Shown here one piece after another: positions 1 through 7,018 of a DNA stretch of 8,675 nucleotides. The notes beneath the pieces were generated by a model. It was not told the DNA's origin. It saw nothing but the letters and a program-made list of their open reading frames with translations, and searched no databases. The position numbers were made by a program, and so were the translations under genes. This DNA is from a candidate division GN15 bacterium (GTDB lineage Bacteria > Zixibacteria > MSB-5A5 > GN15 > FEB-12). The DNA is taken from NCBI GenBank assembly GCA_014729205.1, contig WJKG01000425.1, positions 1 to 8,675 of the forward strand, given 5' to 3'. Position 1 is the first letter of the stretch. Each line of letters opens with the position of its first letter.

Positions 1-1011
1 CTGTTCGGGTTGGGCGGGCATCGATTGCAGAAGCTGGGGCAGGAGCAATTGGCCGACCCGGAAGACCTGGCGGTGCTGGGTTTTTGGGAAGTGGCTCGTC
101 GGTATTTCTTCTTTCGACAGTTGATGCTGAAGTGTGTGGTCGAGATCCAGCGGCGCCGACCTGACGTCGTGGTGCTGGTGGACTATCCCGGGTTCAACCT
201 CAGGCTGGCATCGCGATTGAAGGGGCTGGGAATTCCGATTGTCTACTATATCGCGCCGCAGGTCTGGGCGTGGGGGCAGGGACGCGTGAGGCAGATGCGC
301 GAGACCATCGATCGGTTGTTGGTGATCCTGCCGTTCGAGCGGCAGTTTTTTACGGAGCATGGTGTAAAGTGTGATTTTGTGGGGCATTATCTGCTCGAGG
401 ATATGCCGGACGAGTATATTTCATCGGAAGTTCCGGGTCACGGGCCTCTGGCATTGCTTCCGGGTTCACGTAAGCAGGAGGTAGACCGGATGCTACCGGC
501 GATGCTGGCTGCGGCAGGGTGGATGTACGAGAAGTACCAGATGCGCGCCTCGCTGGCGGCGGTGACCGGCAAGGCGGACTATGAGGCGGCCGTGGCGCAG
601 TACGCCACGGGGCCGGTGGACATCGTTTATGACGATCCTCGCCAGGTGCTTGCGAAGGCGAAGCTGGCGTGTACTGCCTCGGGGACAGCGACACTGGAGA
701 CGGGGATAATCGGTCGGCCGATGGTAGTGATGTACAAGACGGGGTGGATTACTTATCAAATAGCGCAACGGTTGGTGACACTGGACACGATCGGGTTGGT
801 GAATCTCGTTCTCGGGCGCAAAGTGGTGCCGGAGTTGATTCAGTCGGCCGCCTCGGTGACGGCAACGACCCGGGAACTGGAACGGTTTGAGAGTGACTCG
901 GCGTACAGACGCGATGTCGTCGAGGAGTTGCATCGGGTGCCGGATCTGCTGGGTGGCCAGGGAGCCTCGGTCCGAGCGGCAGAGCTGATTGCCGAGACGG
1001 CGGGTTGGTGA
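1..1011 (+). CDS. lpxB: Lipid-A-disaccharide synthase LpxB (5' end missing)
   Basis: This GT19-family glycosyltransferase condenses UDP-2,3-diacylglucosamine with lipid X to form the beta-1,6-linked lipid A disaccharide at the cytoplasmic face of the inner membrane. The frame is open from base 1 and the fragment has 336 residues. E. coli LpxB has 382, so roughly 45 N-terminal residues lie upstream. The first visible residues (LFGLGGHRLQ) correspond to the GVAGPRM region of E. coli LpxB, so the TTG at 10 is not the start. Matching segments are PDVVVLVDYPGFNLRL, YYIAPQVWAWGQGRV, LALLPGSRKQEV and ASGTATLETGIIGRPMVVMY, which are the acceptor-side and UDP-sugar-binding signatures of the family. 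The TGA stop shares its A with the ATG of waaA. Family assignment is secure; only the N-terminus is unseen. Confidence 0.96.
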   Translation: MFGLGGHRLQKLGQEQLADPEDLAVLGFWEVARRYFFFRQLMLKCVVEIQRRRPDVVVLVDYPGFNLRLASRLKGLGIPIVYYIAPQVWAWGQGRVRQMRETIDRLLVILPFERQFFTEHGVKCDFVGHYLLEDMPDEYISSEVPGHGPLALLPGSRKQEVDRMLPAMLAAAGWMYEKYQMRASLAAVTGKADYEAAVAQYATGPVDIVYDDPRQVLAKAKLACTASGTATLETGIIGRPMVVMYKTGWITYQIAQRLVTLDTIGLVNLVLGRKVVPELIQSAASVTATTRELERFESDSAYRRDVVEELHRVPDLLGGQGASVRAAELIAETAGW

Positions 1012-2240
1012 TGGTAGGTGCGGTTTACAGGGCGGTGACGCGGTTGTTGTACTGGCTGATTCGACCGTGGATTTCTCTGCGTGACATGGAGGCGATGTGG
1101 CGTCAGCGACTCGGGTTCATCCGACGAGAGCGCAGTTGTGATTTGTGGCTGCATACATCATCGGTGGGCGAGGTACGTGTGGTCACCATTCTCGTGGGGC
1201 AGTTGCTGAGGCGGCAGCCTTCACTGGAGCTGCATGTGACGGTGATGACACCGGCTGGAATGCGGGTCGCTCGTGGTGAGCTACCCGACGCGGTGAGTGT
1301 GTCGTTTCTGCCGATCGATGCTGTGCCGGCGGTCCGTCGCGCGATGGATATGCTGCGGCCGAAGATGTTGATCATTGCGGAGACGGAGATCTGGCCGGTA
1401 CTGGTGTGGGAGGCCTCGCGACGGGACGTGCCATTGCTACTGGTCAACGGGAGGATGTCCAAGAAGGCATTCGGCCGGTATGCCCGGCTGCGGGGATTAT
1501 TTACGAGGGTGCTGGCAGAATATGAGCGGTTGTTTGTCAAGTCTGAGGAAGATCTGGAACGGCTGCGTCATTTCGGTGTGGGGGACGACAGGGCTGAAGT
1601 GACCGGTGATATGAAGTTCGATGCGCCGTTGTACTACTGTCCGGCGAGTATCCGTGCTGACTGGCGTCGGTTATGCGGTGCCGAAGAGGACAGCTTGATT
1701 TTCGTGGCGGGATCTACGCGCACTGGCGAAGAAGAGTTGCTTCTGGAGATGCTGCGCTCGCTGCGAGAGCACTGCCCGCGTTTGATCATGGTAATAGCGC
1801 CTCGGCACGTCAAGCGGGCGGAAGAGATAGCGAAGTTGATAGAGCAGAAGGGCATGTCGTTCGACTACCTGACAGACACACCGGCTACCGAACCGCTTGT
1901 GCTGGTGAACAAAATGGGTATCTTGAATGACTTGTACGCATCGGGAGACCTGGCTTTTGTTGGCGGGACGCTGGTGGATATCGGTGGACACAACATTCTC
2001 GAACCGGTCTGGGCACAGACGCCGGTGCTGTTTGGCCCCTCGGTAGGCAATGTGACCGAGGCTGCAGAGTATATCGAGCAACATGGATACGGCGCAATGG
2101 TCGCCGATACTGTCGAACTGGGTCAGCGGGTACGGTCGTTCAGCGCGGGGCATTTGAGTTTCTCAGTGCGCCGCGATGAGGACCTGGCCGATTCGCCGAC
2201 GACCAGAATAGTCGAGTATACACTGGGGCGATTGAGATGA
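1011..2240 (+). CDS. waaA: 3-deoxy-D-manno-octulosonic acid (Kdo) transferase WaaA/KdtA
   Basis: WaaA transfers Kdo from CMP-Kdo onto lipid IVA at the inner membrane. From ATG 1011 the protein has 409 residues, against 425 in E. coli. The start is chosen because this ATG overlaps the lpxB stop (TGATG); TTG 1005 and GTG 1008 are in frame and would add only one or two residues. A hydrophobic N-terminal stretch (about 5-22, including LLYWLIRPWISL) fits the membrane anchor. HTSSVGEV (48-55) carries Glu54, equivalent to the catalytic base of the family. AETEIWP, VNGRMS, VTGDMKFD (197-204), APRHVKRAEE and GGHNILEP (325-332, Glu331) follow in the usual GT30 order, covering the CMP-Kdo-binding C-terminal half. 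I cannot tell from sequence whether it adds one, two or more Kdo units. Confidence 0.96.
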   Translation: MVGAVYRAVTRLLYWLIRPWISLRDMEAMWRQRLGFIRRERSCDLWLHTSSVGEVRVVTILVGQLLRRQPSLELHVTVMTPAGMRVARGELPDAVSVSFLPIDAVPAVRRAMDMLRPKMLIIAETEIWPVLVWEASRRDVPLLLVNGRMSKKAFGRYARLRGLFTRVLAEYERLFVKSEEDLERLRHFGVGDDRAEVTGDMKFDAPLYYCPASIRADWRRLCGAEEDSLIFVAGSTRTGEEELLLEMLRSLREHCPRLIMVIAPRHVKRAEEIAKLIEQKGMSFDYLTDTPATEPLVLVNKMGILNDLYASGDLAFVGGTLVDIGGHNILEPVWAQTPVLFGPSVGNVTEAAEYIEQHGYGAMVADTVELGQRVRSFSAGHLSFSVRRDEDLADSPTTRIVEYTLGRLR

Positions 2241-3325
2241 CGTTAGAGCGAACCTGGAAGAAAATACTCAGGCGCAAAGGACTGAGCCTGTGGCATATTC
2301 CTGCGATCGGTCTGTGGGCCGCCTCGCTCGTCTATCGCGTGGGGGCTCGTATAAAGGCACCTGCGCCGGATGAGATTGAGCGGGTCGATCTGCCGGTGCT
2401 GTCGGTGGGGAATATCACGGTTGGCGGAACGGGGAAGACACCGATGGTCGCCTTGATTGCCTCCCGCCTGATTCGCGATGAGATCCGTGTGGGGATTGTT
2501 TCCTCAGGGTGGGGACGCAAGGACACCACCCCATTTGTGGAGGCGGGCTACCGAGTGCCGCATCTGTCGGTGGACCGCACTGGTGACGAAGTAATGTTGT
2601 TGGCGGAGTTGCTGCCGGAAGCCTGGTTCTCGGTTCACTCGGTCAAAGCCGAAGCTGCCAGGGCGTTGGCCGCGACGGGTGAGATAGACATGATCATAGT
2701 CGACGATGGATTCCAGCATCGGCGGCTCCACCGTGACCTCGATCTCGTGACCTATGACGGCGCGGTGACCAGGAGATTCCTGCACATGTTCCCCTATGGG
2801 CTGCTTCGCGAGCCGATACGGTCGCTGAAGCGGGCTGATATTGTTGTTATCACGCGAGCCAATTTTTCCCCTGATCTGAGTGACCTGCGCAAGCGACTGG
2901 GGCGGATAAACCCCAATCTGAGTTTGTACCAGGCACAGTTTGGAACGGGGGAGCTGATTGGTCGGTCACGTCGCCTGCCGGAGAAGTATCTCGAGGACAA
3001 GTCGGTATTTCTGTTTGCCGGGGTGGGGAATTTCAAGCCGTTGCGTAAGCAGGTGCAGGCGCTTTCGGGAGATCTGGACTATGCGTTGGAATTGTCGGAT
3101 CATCAGCAATACGACAGCGAGTTACTGGGACGGATCAAGAGAATGGCCGATGAGGCGGATTCCGATGTGATCGTGACGACAGGCAAGGATTGGGTGAAGC
3201 TTGGCGACTTTGATTTTGGTCGTGAGATATACTATCTTTCGCAAACGGTGGACCTGGATCCGGGAGAAGAGAAGTTGATCGCACAGATTGTTGATCAGTT
3301 ACAGCTCGAGAAACGGAGCGACTGA
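2237..3325 (+). CDS. lpxK: Tetraacyldisaccharide 4'-kinase LpxK
   Basis: LpxK phosphorylates the 4' position of tetraacyldisaccharide-1-phosphate with ATP, giving lipid IVA, the acceptor for WaaA. The protein has 362 residues, somewhat longer than E. coli LpxK (328). ATG 2237 overlaps the waaA stop as ATGA, and no strong Shine-Dalgarno precedes it, which fits coupled translation. An amphipathic to hydrophobic N-terminus (about 15-35, HIPAIGLWAASLVYRVG) suits a monotopic membrane enzyme. The family's atypical P-loop GNITVGGTGKTP lies at 58-69 (Lys67, Thr68). GDE at 116-118 is the likely site of the catalytic aspartate. DDGFQHRRLHRD is at 156-167, SDHQQY with His289 follows, and TTGKDWVKL is near the C-terminus. 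The order waaA-lpxK means the gene for the later Kdo step precedes that for the kinase step. No motif is missing. Confidence 0.95.
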   Translation: MTLERTWKKILRRKGLSLWHIPAIGLWAASLVYRVGARIKAPAPDEIERVDLPVLSVGNITVGGTGKTPMVALIASRLIRDEIRVGIVSSGWGRKDTTPFVEAGYRVPHLSVDRTGDEVMLLAELLPEAWFSVHSVKAEAARALAATGEIDMIIVDDGFQHRRLHRDLDLVTYDGAVTRRFLHMFPYGLLREPIRSLKRADIVVITRANFSPDLSDLRKRLGRINPNLSLYQAQFGTGELIGRSRRLPEKYLEDKSVFLFAGVGNFKPLRKQVQALSGDLDYALELSDHQQYDSELLGRIKRMADEADSDVIVTTGKDWVKLGDFDFGREIYYLSQTVDLDPGEEKLIAQIVDQLQLEKRSD

Positions 3326-4935
3326 TGGAGCGCCACTACGATATACTTGTTATCGGCAGTGGAATCGCCGGTTTGTTCTTTGCCTTGAAGGTATCGGAAC
3401 AGAATCCGGATGCTTCTATCGCGATAATCACGAAGAAGGGGGAGTCGGACACCAGCACGAACCGGGCCCAGGGTGGTATCGCGGCGGTGCTGGCCGGCAC
3501 CGATTCTGTTGAAGCCCATGTTGGTGACACAGTGCGGGTTGGGGGTGGTTTATGTAACGAAGAGGTGGTGCTCCAGATAGTGGAGGATGGGCCGCGGGTG
3601 ATTGACGAGTTGGTCAATTTCGGGGTCAGATTCACCAGGCAGGATGGCGACTACAGTCTCGGCCGCGAGGGTGGTCACTCGCACAAACGAGTGGTCCATG
3701 CGGCGGACTTCACCGGGCGGGAGATCGAGAGAGCCTTGATCGTGGCGTGCCGCCAAGCCAAGAACATCGATTTCTATCGCGATCACCTGGCTTTGGATCT
3801 CATGACATATCGCAATGGCGACCAGGAATACTGTGCCGGTGCGTTTGTCTTTTCGGAGCGTAAGGGGACGTTCGATGCCTTCTACTCGCCGGTGACGATG
3901 CTGGCCTCCGGGGGATTGGGACAGGTGTATTACCACAACACGAATCCGAAGATCGCTACCGGCGACGGTCAGGCGATGGCGTTTCGGGCAGGGGTGTCTG
4001 TAGGCAACCTGGAGTTTATCCAGTTTCACCCGACCGCGTTGTATACACCGGGACGCTGGCCGTTCCTGATCAGTGAGGCGGTGCGGGGCGAGGGAGGTCG
4101 GCTCAAGAGTGTCGATGGGCGGTATTTCATGGAAGATGCCCATGAGCTGAAAGAGCTGGCGCCGCGGGATGTAGTTGCCCGGGCGATCGACCGCGAGCTC
4201 AAGGAAACAGGTGAAGAGTACGTACTGCTGGATGTGCAGCACCTGGGCGCGGACTTCGTCAAGAAGCGCTTCCCGAATATCTACAAGGAGTGTTTACGTC
4301 GTGGGTTCGACATGACACAACGCTCGCTGCCGGTGGTTCCGGCGGCGCACTATGCGTGCGGTGGAGTGCTGGCAGACATCTCCGGGCAAACGATCCTTCA
4401 CGGGCTGTTCGTGGCGGGCGAGGTGGCCATGACCGGGATGCATGGTGCCAACCGGTTGGCGTCGAACTCGCTGCTGGAGGCGGTCGTGATGGCGCGCAAG
4501 TCGGCTGACAAAGCAACCGAGTATCTGAGCGATTCGGGCAAACTCGAGTCCGATCATATTGACACGCCGCTGTTCTCATCATTGAAGTACCCGCGAGAAA
4601 AGGTGCTGATTGCACATGATCGCAATGAGCTCAATCGCGTGATGTCGGATTTCGTGGGCATTGTGCGCACCGAGGACCGGCTGAAGCTGGCGCTGGAGCG
4701 TATTCGTCAAATCAAGGATGGGATCGAGCAGTACTACCTGGCGACCCCGGCGACGTACGACGTCGTGGAATTGCGGAATATGGCGACAGTTGCGGAATTG
4801 ATTGTCCGCAGTGCACTTTCACGCAAGGAGTCACGGGGTCTGCACTACTTACTGGATTATCCGGAGGCCCGGGAAGAATTCAAACACGACACAATCATCA
4901 AAGGGCACCTGGCCGCAGGAGAGGATGATGGCTGA
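3325..4935 (+). CDS. nadB: L-aspartate oxidase NadB
   Basis: NadB is a cytosolic flavoprotein that oxidises L-aspartate to iminoaspartate, the first step of de novo NAD synthesis; NadA then makes quinolinate. The 536 residues compare with 540 in E. coli. The FAD-binding dinucleotide motif is at the N-terminus (DILVIGSGIAGLFFAL), followed by TNRAQGGIAAV, REGGHSHKRVVHAADFTG (Glu115), LEFIQFHPTALY and SEAVRGEGGRL. Arg281 (APRD), His342 (HYACGG) and Arg377 (GANRLASNS) align with Arg290, His351 and Arg386 of E. coli NadB at a constant offset of nine (from memory). This argues for aspartate oxidase rather than succinate dehydrogenase or fumarate reductase flavoprotein. ATG 3325 shares its A with the lpxK stop, and a GGAG at 3315-3318 gives a usable ribosome site. 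No nadA or nadC is visible nearby. Confidence 0.96.
   Translation: MERHYDILVIGSGIAGLFFALKVSEQNPDASIAIITKKGESDTSTNRAQGGIAAVLAGTDSVEAHVGDTVRVGGGLCNEEVVLQIVEDGPRVIDELVNFGVRFTRQDGDYSLGREGGHSHKRVVHAADFTGREIERALIVACRQAKNIDFYRDHLALDLMTYRNGDQEYCAGAFVFSERKGTFDAFYSPVTMLASGGLGQVYYHNTNPKIATGDGQAMAFRAGVSVGNLEFIQFHPTALYTPGRWPFLISEAVRGEGGRLKSVDGRYFMEDAHELKELAPRDVVARAIDRELKETGEEYVLLDVQHLGADFVKKRFPNIYKECLRRGFDMTQRSLPVVPAAHYACGGVLADISGQTILHGLFVAGEVAMTGMHGANRLASNSLLEAVVMARKSADKATEYLSDSGKLESDHIDTPLFSSLKYPREKVLIAHDRNELNRVMSDFVGIVRTEDRLKLALERIRQIKDGIEQYYLATPATYDVVELRNMATVAELIVRSALSRKESRGLHYLLDYPEAREEFKHDTIIKGHLAAGEDDG
4917..4921 (+). promoter_or_regulatory. Shine-Dalgarno of guaA that favours the second ATG
   Basis: AGGAG lies inside the end of nadB. 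It is 3 bases from ATG 4925 and 6 bases from ATG 4928. The 6-base spacing is closer to normal, so ATG 4928 is preferred; it gives an MADHQELIVIVDFGSQ N-terminus, typical of GuaA. Confidence 0.6.
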
Positions 4936-6469
4936 CCATCAGGAGCTAATTGTCATAGTCGATTTTGGTTCGCAGTATACGCAATTGATAGCTCGCCGCG
5001 TTCGCGAAGCGAAAGTCTATTGCGAGATGGTACCATGCACCGATGACCTGAGCGCCTTTGCCGAGCGCAACGTGAAGGGCTATATTCTCTCAGGCGGGCC
5101 GGCCTCGCTGAGCGATCCGCTGGCGCCGCGATGTGATGCGAGCCTGTTTGCACTCGGTAAGCCGATTCTCGGGCTGTGCTACGGTATGCAACTGATGGCG
5201 GATTTGCTGGGCGGCGAACTGGTGCCATCATCGAACCGGGAGTACGGCCGGGCGAAGCTGTCGGTGCGCAAGAGCGACGGACTGTTCGACGGATTGCCCG
5301 AGGGTAGCCAGGTGTGGATGTCGCATGGGGACTCGATCAAGCACATGCCGCCGGGTTTCGAGCTGATTGGCTCCACCGAATCGCTGGAAGTGGCGGCAAT
5401 CGCGGATGAGGAACGTCGGCTGTACGGGCTGCAGTTCCATCCCGAGGTGCACCATACGGAGCGTGGCAAGGACATCCTGCACAACTTCCTTTTCGACATC
5501 TGCGGTGCCTCGGGAGAGTGGAGTACGGAAGCGTTCGTTGATCTCGCGGTAGGAAAGGTCCGTGAGCAGGTTGGCGATGGCAAGGTAGTACTGGGGATAT
5601 CCGGTGGTGTGGACTCGACTGTCGCGGCCATGGTCCTGAAAGAGGCTATCGGTGAGAACCTGCACGCGGTGTTTGTCAACAATGGGTTGCTTCGCAAGAA
5701 TGAGTTCGAGGATGTCACGACGATGCTCGAGTCGCTGCAGATCAATTTGCATCCGGTCGATGCGGCCGATACATTCCTGGCACGACTGGCCGGTGTGACA
5801 GATCCGGAAAAGAAACGCAAGGTAATCGGCAACACATTCATAGATGTGTTTGAGGACGAAGCCGAGCGGATTGGGAAGATAGACTTTCTGGCACAGGGAA
5901 CGCTCTATCCCGACGTGATCGAGTCGGTCAGTTTCAAGGGTCCATCGGTGACAATCAAGTCCCACCACAATGTCGGTGGCTTAAAAGAGCGCATGAAACT
6001 GAAACTGGTCGAGCCGCTGCGAGAGCTATTCAAGGATGAGGTGCGTGCGTTGGGCAAAGTGCTGGGGCTACCGGAGTCGTTTATCGGGCGGCACCCATTC
6101 CCCGGGCCGGGACTGGCGGTACGGATACTTGGCGAAGTAACGCACGACCGCTGTAATGTGCTTCGCGAGGTGGACGCGATCTTTATTGATGCTCTGCGCC
6201 GGTATGATATCTACGACGACATCTGGCAGGCATTCGCGGTACTTCTGCCGGTAAAGGCAGTCGGTGTCATGGGCGATGAGCGGACGTATGAAAACGTCGT
6301 GGCCCTTCGCGCTGTCACCTCGACCGACGCCATGACGGCTGACTGGGCGCGGATTGACCCGGATATCCTGGCTGAGGTGTCGAATCGGATTATCAACAAC
6401 GTTCGGGGGGTGAACCGCGTCACCTACGATGTTTCATCCAAACCCCCGGCCACAATCGAATGGGAGTGA
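4928..6469 (+). CDS. guaA: GMP synthase [glutamine-hydrolysing] GuaA
   Basis: GuaA converts XMP, ATP and glutamine to GMP in the cytosol. From ATG 4928 it has 513 residues, within the family's range (E. coli 525). The class I glutamine amidotransferase domain (about 1-190) shows VDFGSQYTQLIARRVRE, ILSGGPASL, GLCYGMQLM with nucleophile Cys84, and QFHPEV with His171 and Glu173 completing the triad. The ATP pyrophosphatase domain begins near 200, with the P-loop SGGVDS at 225-230. It is followed by LAQGTLYPDVIES, SHHNVGG and RHPFPGPGLAVRILGEV. The dimerisation domain ends in the hallmark KPPATIEWE. It overlaps nadB by eight bases. The frame stays open upstream to 4802, but that extension lies inside nadB and precedes the conserved N-terminus. 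It is the last gene of the operon; no guaB is present. Confidence 0.97.
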   Translation: MADHQELIVIVDFGSQYTQLIARRVREAKVYCEMVPCTDDLSAFAERNVKGYILSGGPASLSDPLAPRCDASLFALGKPILGLCYGMQLMADLLGGELVPSSNREYGRAKLSVRKSDGLFDGLPEGSQVWMSHGDSIKHMPPGFELIGSTESLEVAAIADEERRLYGLQFHPEVHHTERGKDILHNFLFDICGASGEWSTEAFVDLAVGKVREQVGDGKVVLGISGGVDSTVAAMVLKEAIGENLHAVFVNNGLLRKNEFEDVTTMLESLQINLHPVDAADTFLARLAGVTDPEKKRKVIGNTFIDVFEDEAERIGKIDFLAQGTLYPDVIESVSFKGPSVTIKSHHNVGGLKERMKLKLVEPLRELFKDEVRALGKVLGLPESFIGRHPFPGPGLAVRILGEVTHDRCNVLREVDAIFIDALRRYDIYDDIWQAFAVLLPVKAVGVMGDERTYENVVALRAVTSTDAMTADWARIDPDILAEVSNRIINNVRGVNRVTYDVSSKPPATIEWE

Positions 6470-6480
6470 CGTTGTCACTC
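6464..6480 (+). terminator. Short hairpin across the guaA stop codon (weak terminator candidate)
   Basis: GAGTGAC (6464-6470) and GTCACTC (6474-6480) form a perfect 7-bp stem with a GTT loop; the TGA stop is inside the left arm. Only a short T-poor stretch (TTGTGG) follows, so this is not a classic intrinsic terminator. It could pause polymerase or protect the operon's 3' end. Confidence 0.35.
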
Positions 6481-6577
6481 TTGTGGTAGCGGTGATCTCA
6501 GGCAAAGTGGCGGTAGCTGCTCTTCGTCACAAGAAACCCCGCTTCGCGATCCGTTGCTGGCGCTCCACGATTCAGAG

Positions 6578-6609
6578 GTAGGGCAGAATCCCGTCTTCGG
6601 GGTTCTGCC
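6578..6609 (+). repeat. REP-like palindrome 1: GTAG head plus 12-bp hairpin
   Basis: The tetranucleotide GTAG (6578-6581) is followed at once by a hairpin. The left arm 6582-6593 pairs with 6598-6609 over 12 positions, with one T-G wobble (6589/6602), around a TCTT loop. A GTAG-type foot at the 5' base of an imperfect palindrome is the known signature of REP sequences mobilised by Y1 (RAYT) transposases. In RNA the hairpin would be very stable and may also mark the 3' end of the guaA transcript. A T-rich tract is lacking (GTCTTCGTCTATTT follows). Confidence 0.65.
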
Positions 6610-6639
6610 GTCTTCGTCTATTTACCAGGAGCCGACAAT

Positions 6640-6668
6640 GGCAGAACGCCTGCGGCATTCTGCCCTAC
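6640..6668 (-). repeat. REP-like palindrome 2, inverted relative to the first
   Basis: Read on the minus strand this is GTAG (6668-6665) followed by a hairpin. The outer stem 6640-6646 pairs with 6658-6664 (7 bp). A C/A mismatch (6647/6657) follows, then 3 bp (6648-6650 with 6654-6656) around a TGC loop. Its first twelve bases, GTAGGGCAGAAT, are identical to those of palindrome 1, while the inner arms differ. Facing copies 30 bases apart form a BIME-like pair. Confidence 0.65.
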
Positions 6669-6805
6669 ATTTCCACCGGTAGAGTAAACAGAAACCCCGA
6701 TCTTAGGTGCCCGATTTGTGCGTGGTGTTGATATGGCGTGTCGATTGGCGGAAGCGTGCTTGGTGTTCCAGTTGGACCACGGGGTGGAGCGATATCGAAA
6801 GGGAT

Positions 6806-6832
6806 GACAGGACCCTGAGGGGTCCTGCCTAC
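6806..6832 (-). repeat. REP-like palindrome 3, diverged
   Basis: On the minus strand it begins GTAG (6832-6829). After one unpaired base there is an 8-bp perfect stem (6808-6815 with 6820-6827) around a 4-base loop. The foot reads GTAGGCAGGACCCC, against GTAGGGCAGAATCCC in palindrome 1, so it looks like a diverged member of the same family. TGACAG (6805-6810) can pair instead with CTGTCA (6835-6840), giving a competing longer structure. Confidence 0.5.
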
Positions 6833-6860
6833 GGCTGTCACTTCGGGTGAATGCTTCAGC

Positions 6861-6889
6861 TTGCATCGCGGGCACTTGCTGGTTATCAT
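6861..6889 (+). promoter_or_regulatory. Candidate sigma70-type promoter of the lipoprotein gene
   Basis: TTGCAT (6861-6866) and TATCAT (6884-6889) are separated by 17 bases. The -10 matches the consensus at five of six positions and the -35 at three. It lies just after the third palindrome and would start transcription near 6896, giving a leader of about 120 bases. The same -10 hexamer recurs upstream of the hydrolase gene. Confidence 0.4.
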
Positions 6890-6919
6890 GGGCGAACGGG
6901 GCTTGGAGGGGCTGACAGG

Positions 6920-6959
6920 CGGAAGAAACTGATCGCATCTGCCAGCAGGCAAACTTCCG
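6920..6959 (+). other. Possible leader hairpin
   Basis: CGGAAG (6920-6925) can pair with CTTCCG (6954-6959). A smaller stem, TGCC/GGCA (6940-6943 with 6948-6951), lies inside the loop. It is weak, with 28 bases between the main arms, and matches no riboswitch I recognise. It is listed only because it falls in the predicted leader of the lipoprotein mRNA. Confidence 0.2.
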
Positions 6960-7006
6960 GGGCTCGGCCTTGTTTCGCAAGAGAGAGACAGCTGTATCTA
7001 CCACAG

Positions 7007-7013
7007 AGGAGGT
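7007..7013 (+). promoter_or_regulatory. Near-perfect Shine-Dalgarno that fixes a GTG start
   Basis: AGGAGGT lies 5 bases before GTG 7019. This sets the start at the GTG, immediately before a Lys-Lys signal peptide, rather than at the in-frame ATG at 6851, whose extension has no signal sequence at its beginning. Confidence 0.8.
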
Positions 7014-7018
7014 GGCGT

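Larger units (their letters stand above)
6470..7018. other. Non-coding region of about 550 bases between guaA and the lipoprotein gene
   Basis: No convincing gene lies here. Minus-strand frames stay open over 6618-7004 and 6665-6952, but they run straight through the palindromes, lack recognisable domains and have no good ribosome site. Contents in order are: an unremarkable stretch; AGAAACCCCG at 6532-6541; the convergent REP pair (6578-6668); a second AGAAACCCCG at 6690-6699; about 105 bases where I see nothing; a third REP-like palindrome (6806-6832); a candidate promoter (6861-6889); and a leader of about 120 bases. Confidence 0.7.

Noticed and set aside
10..12. TTG at 10 as the start of lpxB
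   Set aside because: The frame is open to base 1, and the visible residues align internally to LpxB about 45 residues from its N-terminus, so the gene begins upstream of the window.
4802..4927. N-terminal extension of guaA to 4802
   Set aside because: The extension lies inside nadB, and conserved GuaA sequence begins right after ATG 4928, which has AGGAG at good spacing.
5228..5968. Long minus-strand open frame (246 codons) opposite guaA, and similar ones at 3550-4242 and 5179-5841
   Set aside because: They lie fully antisense to strongly conserved guaA and nadB, have low-complexity compositions and match no family. They are shadows of the codon bias of the real genes.
6578..6832. Palindromes as a CRISPR array
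   Set aside because: Only three copies exist, in mixed orientation, with unequal spacing (30 and 137 bases) and divergent inner arms, and no cas genes are present.
6618..7004. Minus-strand open frames of 128 and 95 codons in the intergenic region
   Set aside because: They run through the REP-like palindromes, show no recognisable domain or Shine-Dalgarno, and are rich in Pro, Ser and Arg as expected from a chance frame in GC-rich DNA. A CPRC near the N-terminus of the shorter one is isolated.
6851..7018. N-terminal extension of the lipoprotein to ATG 6851
   Set aside because: It would bury the lipoprotein signal peptide behind 56 residues and overlap the candidate promoter. GTG 7019 has a near-perfect Shine-Dalgarno.
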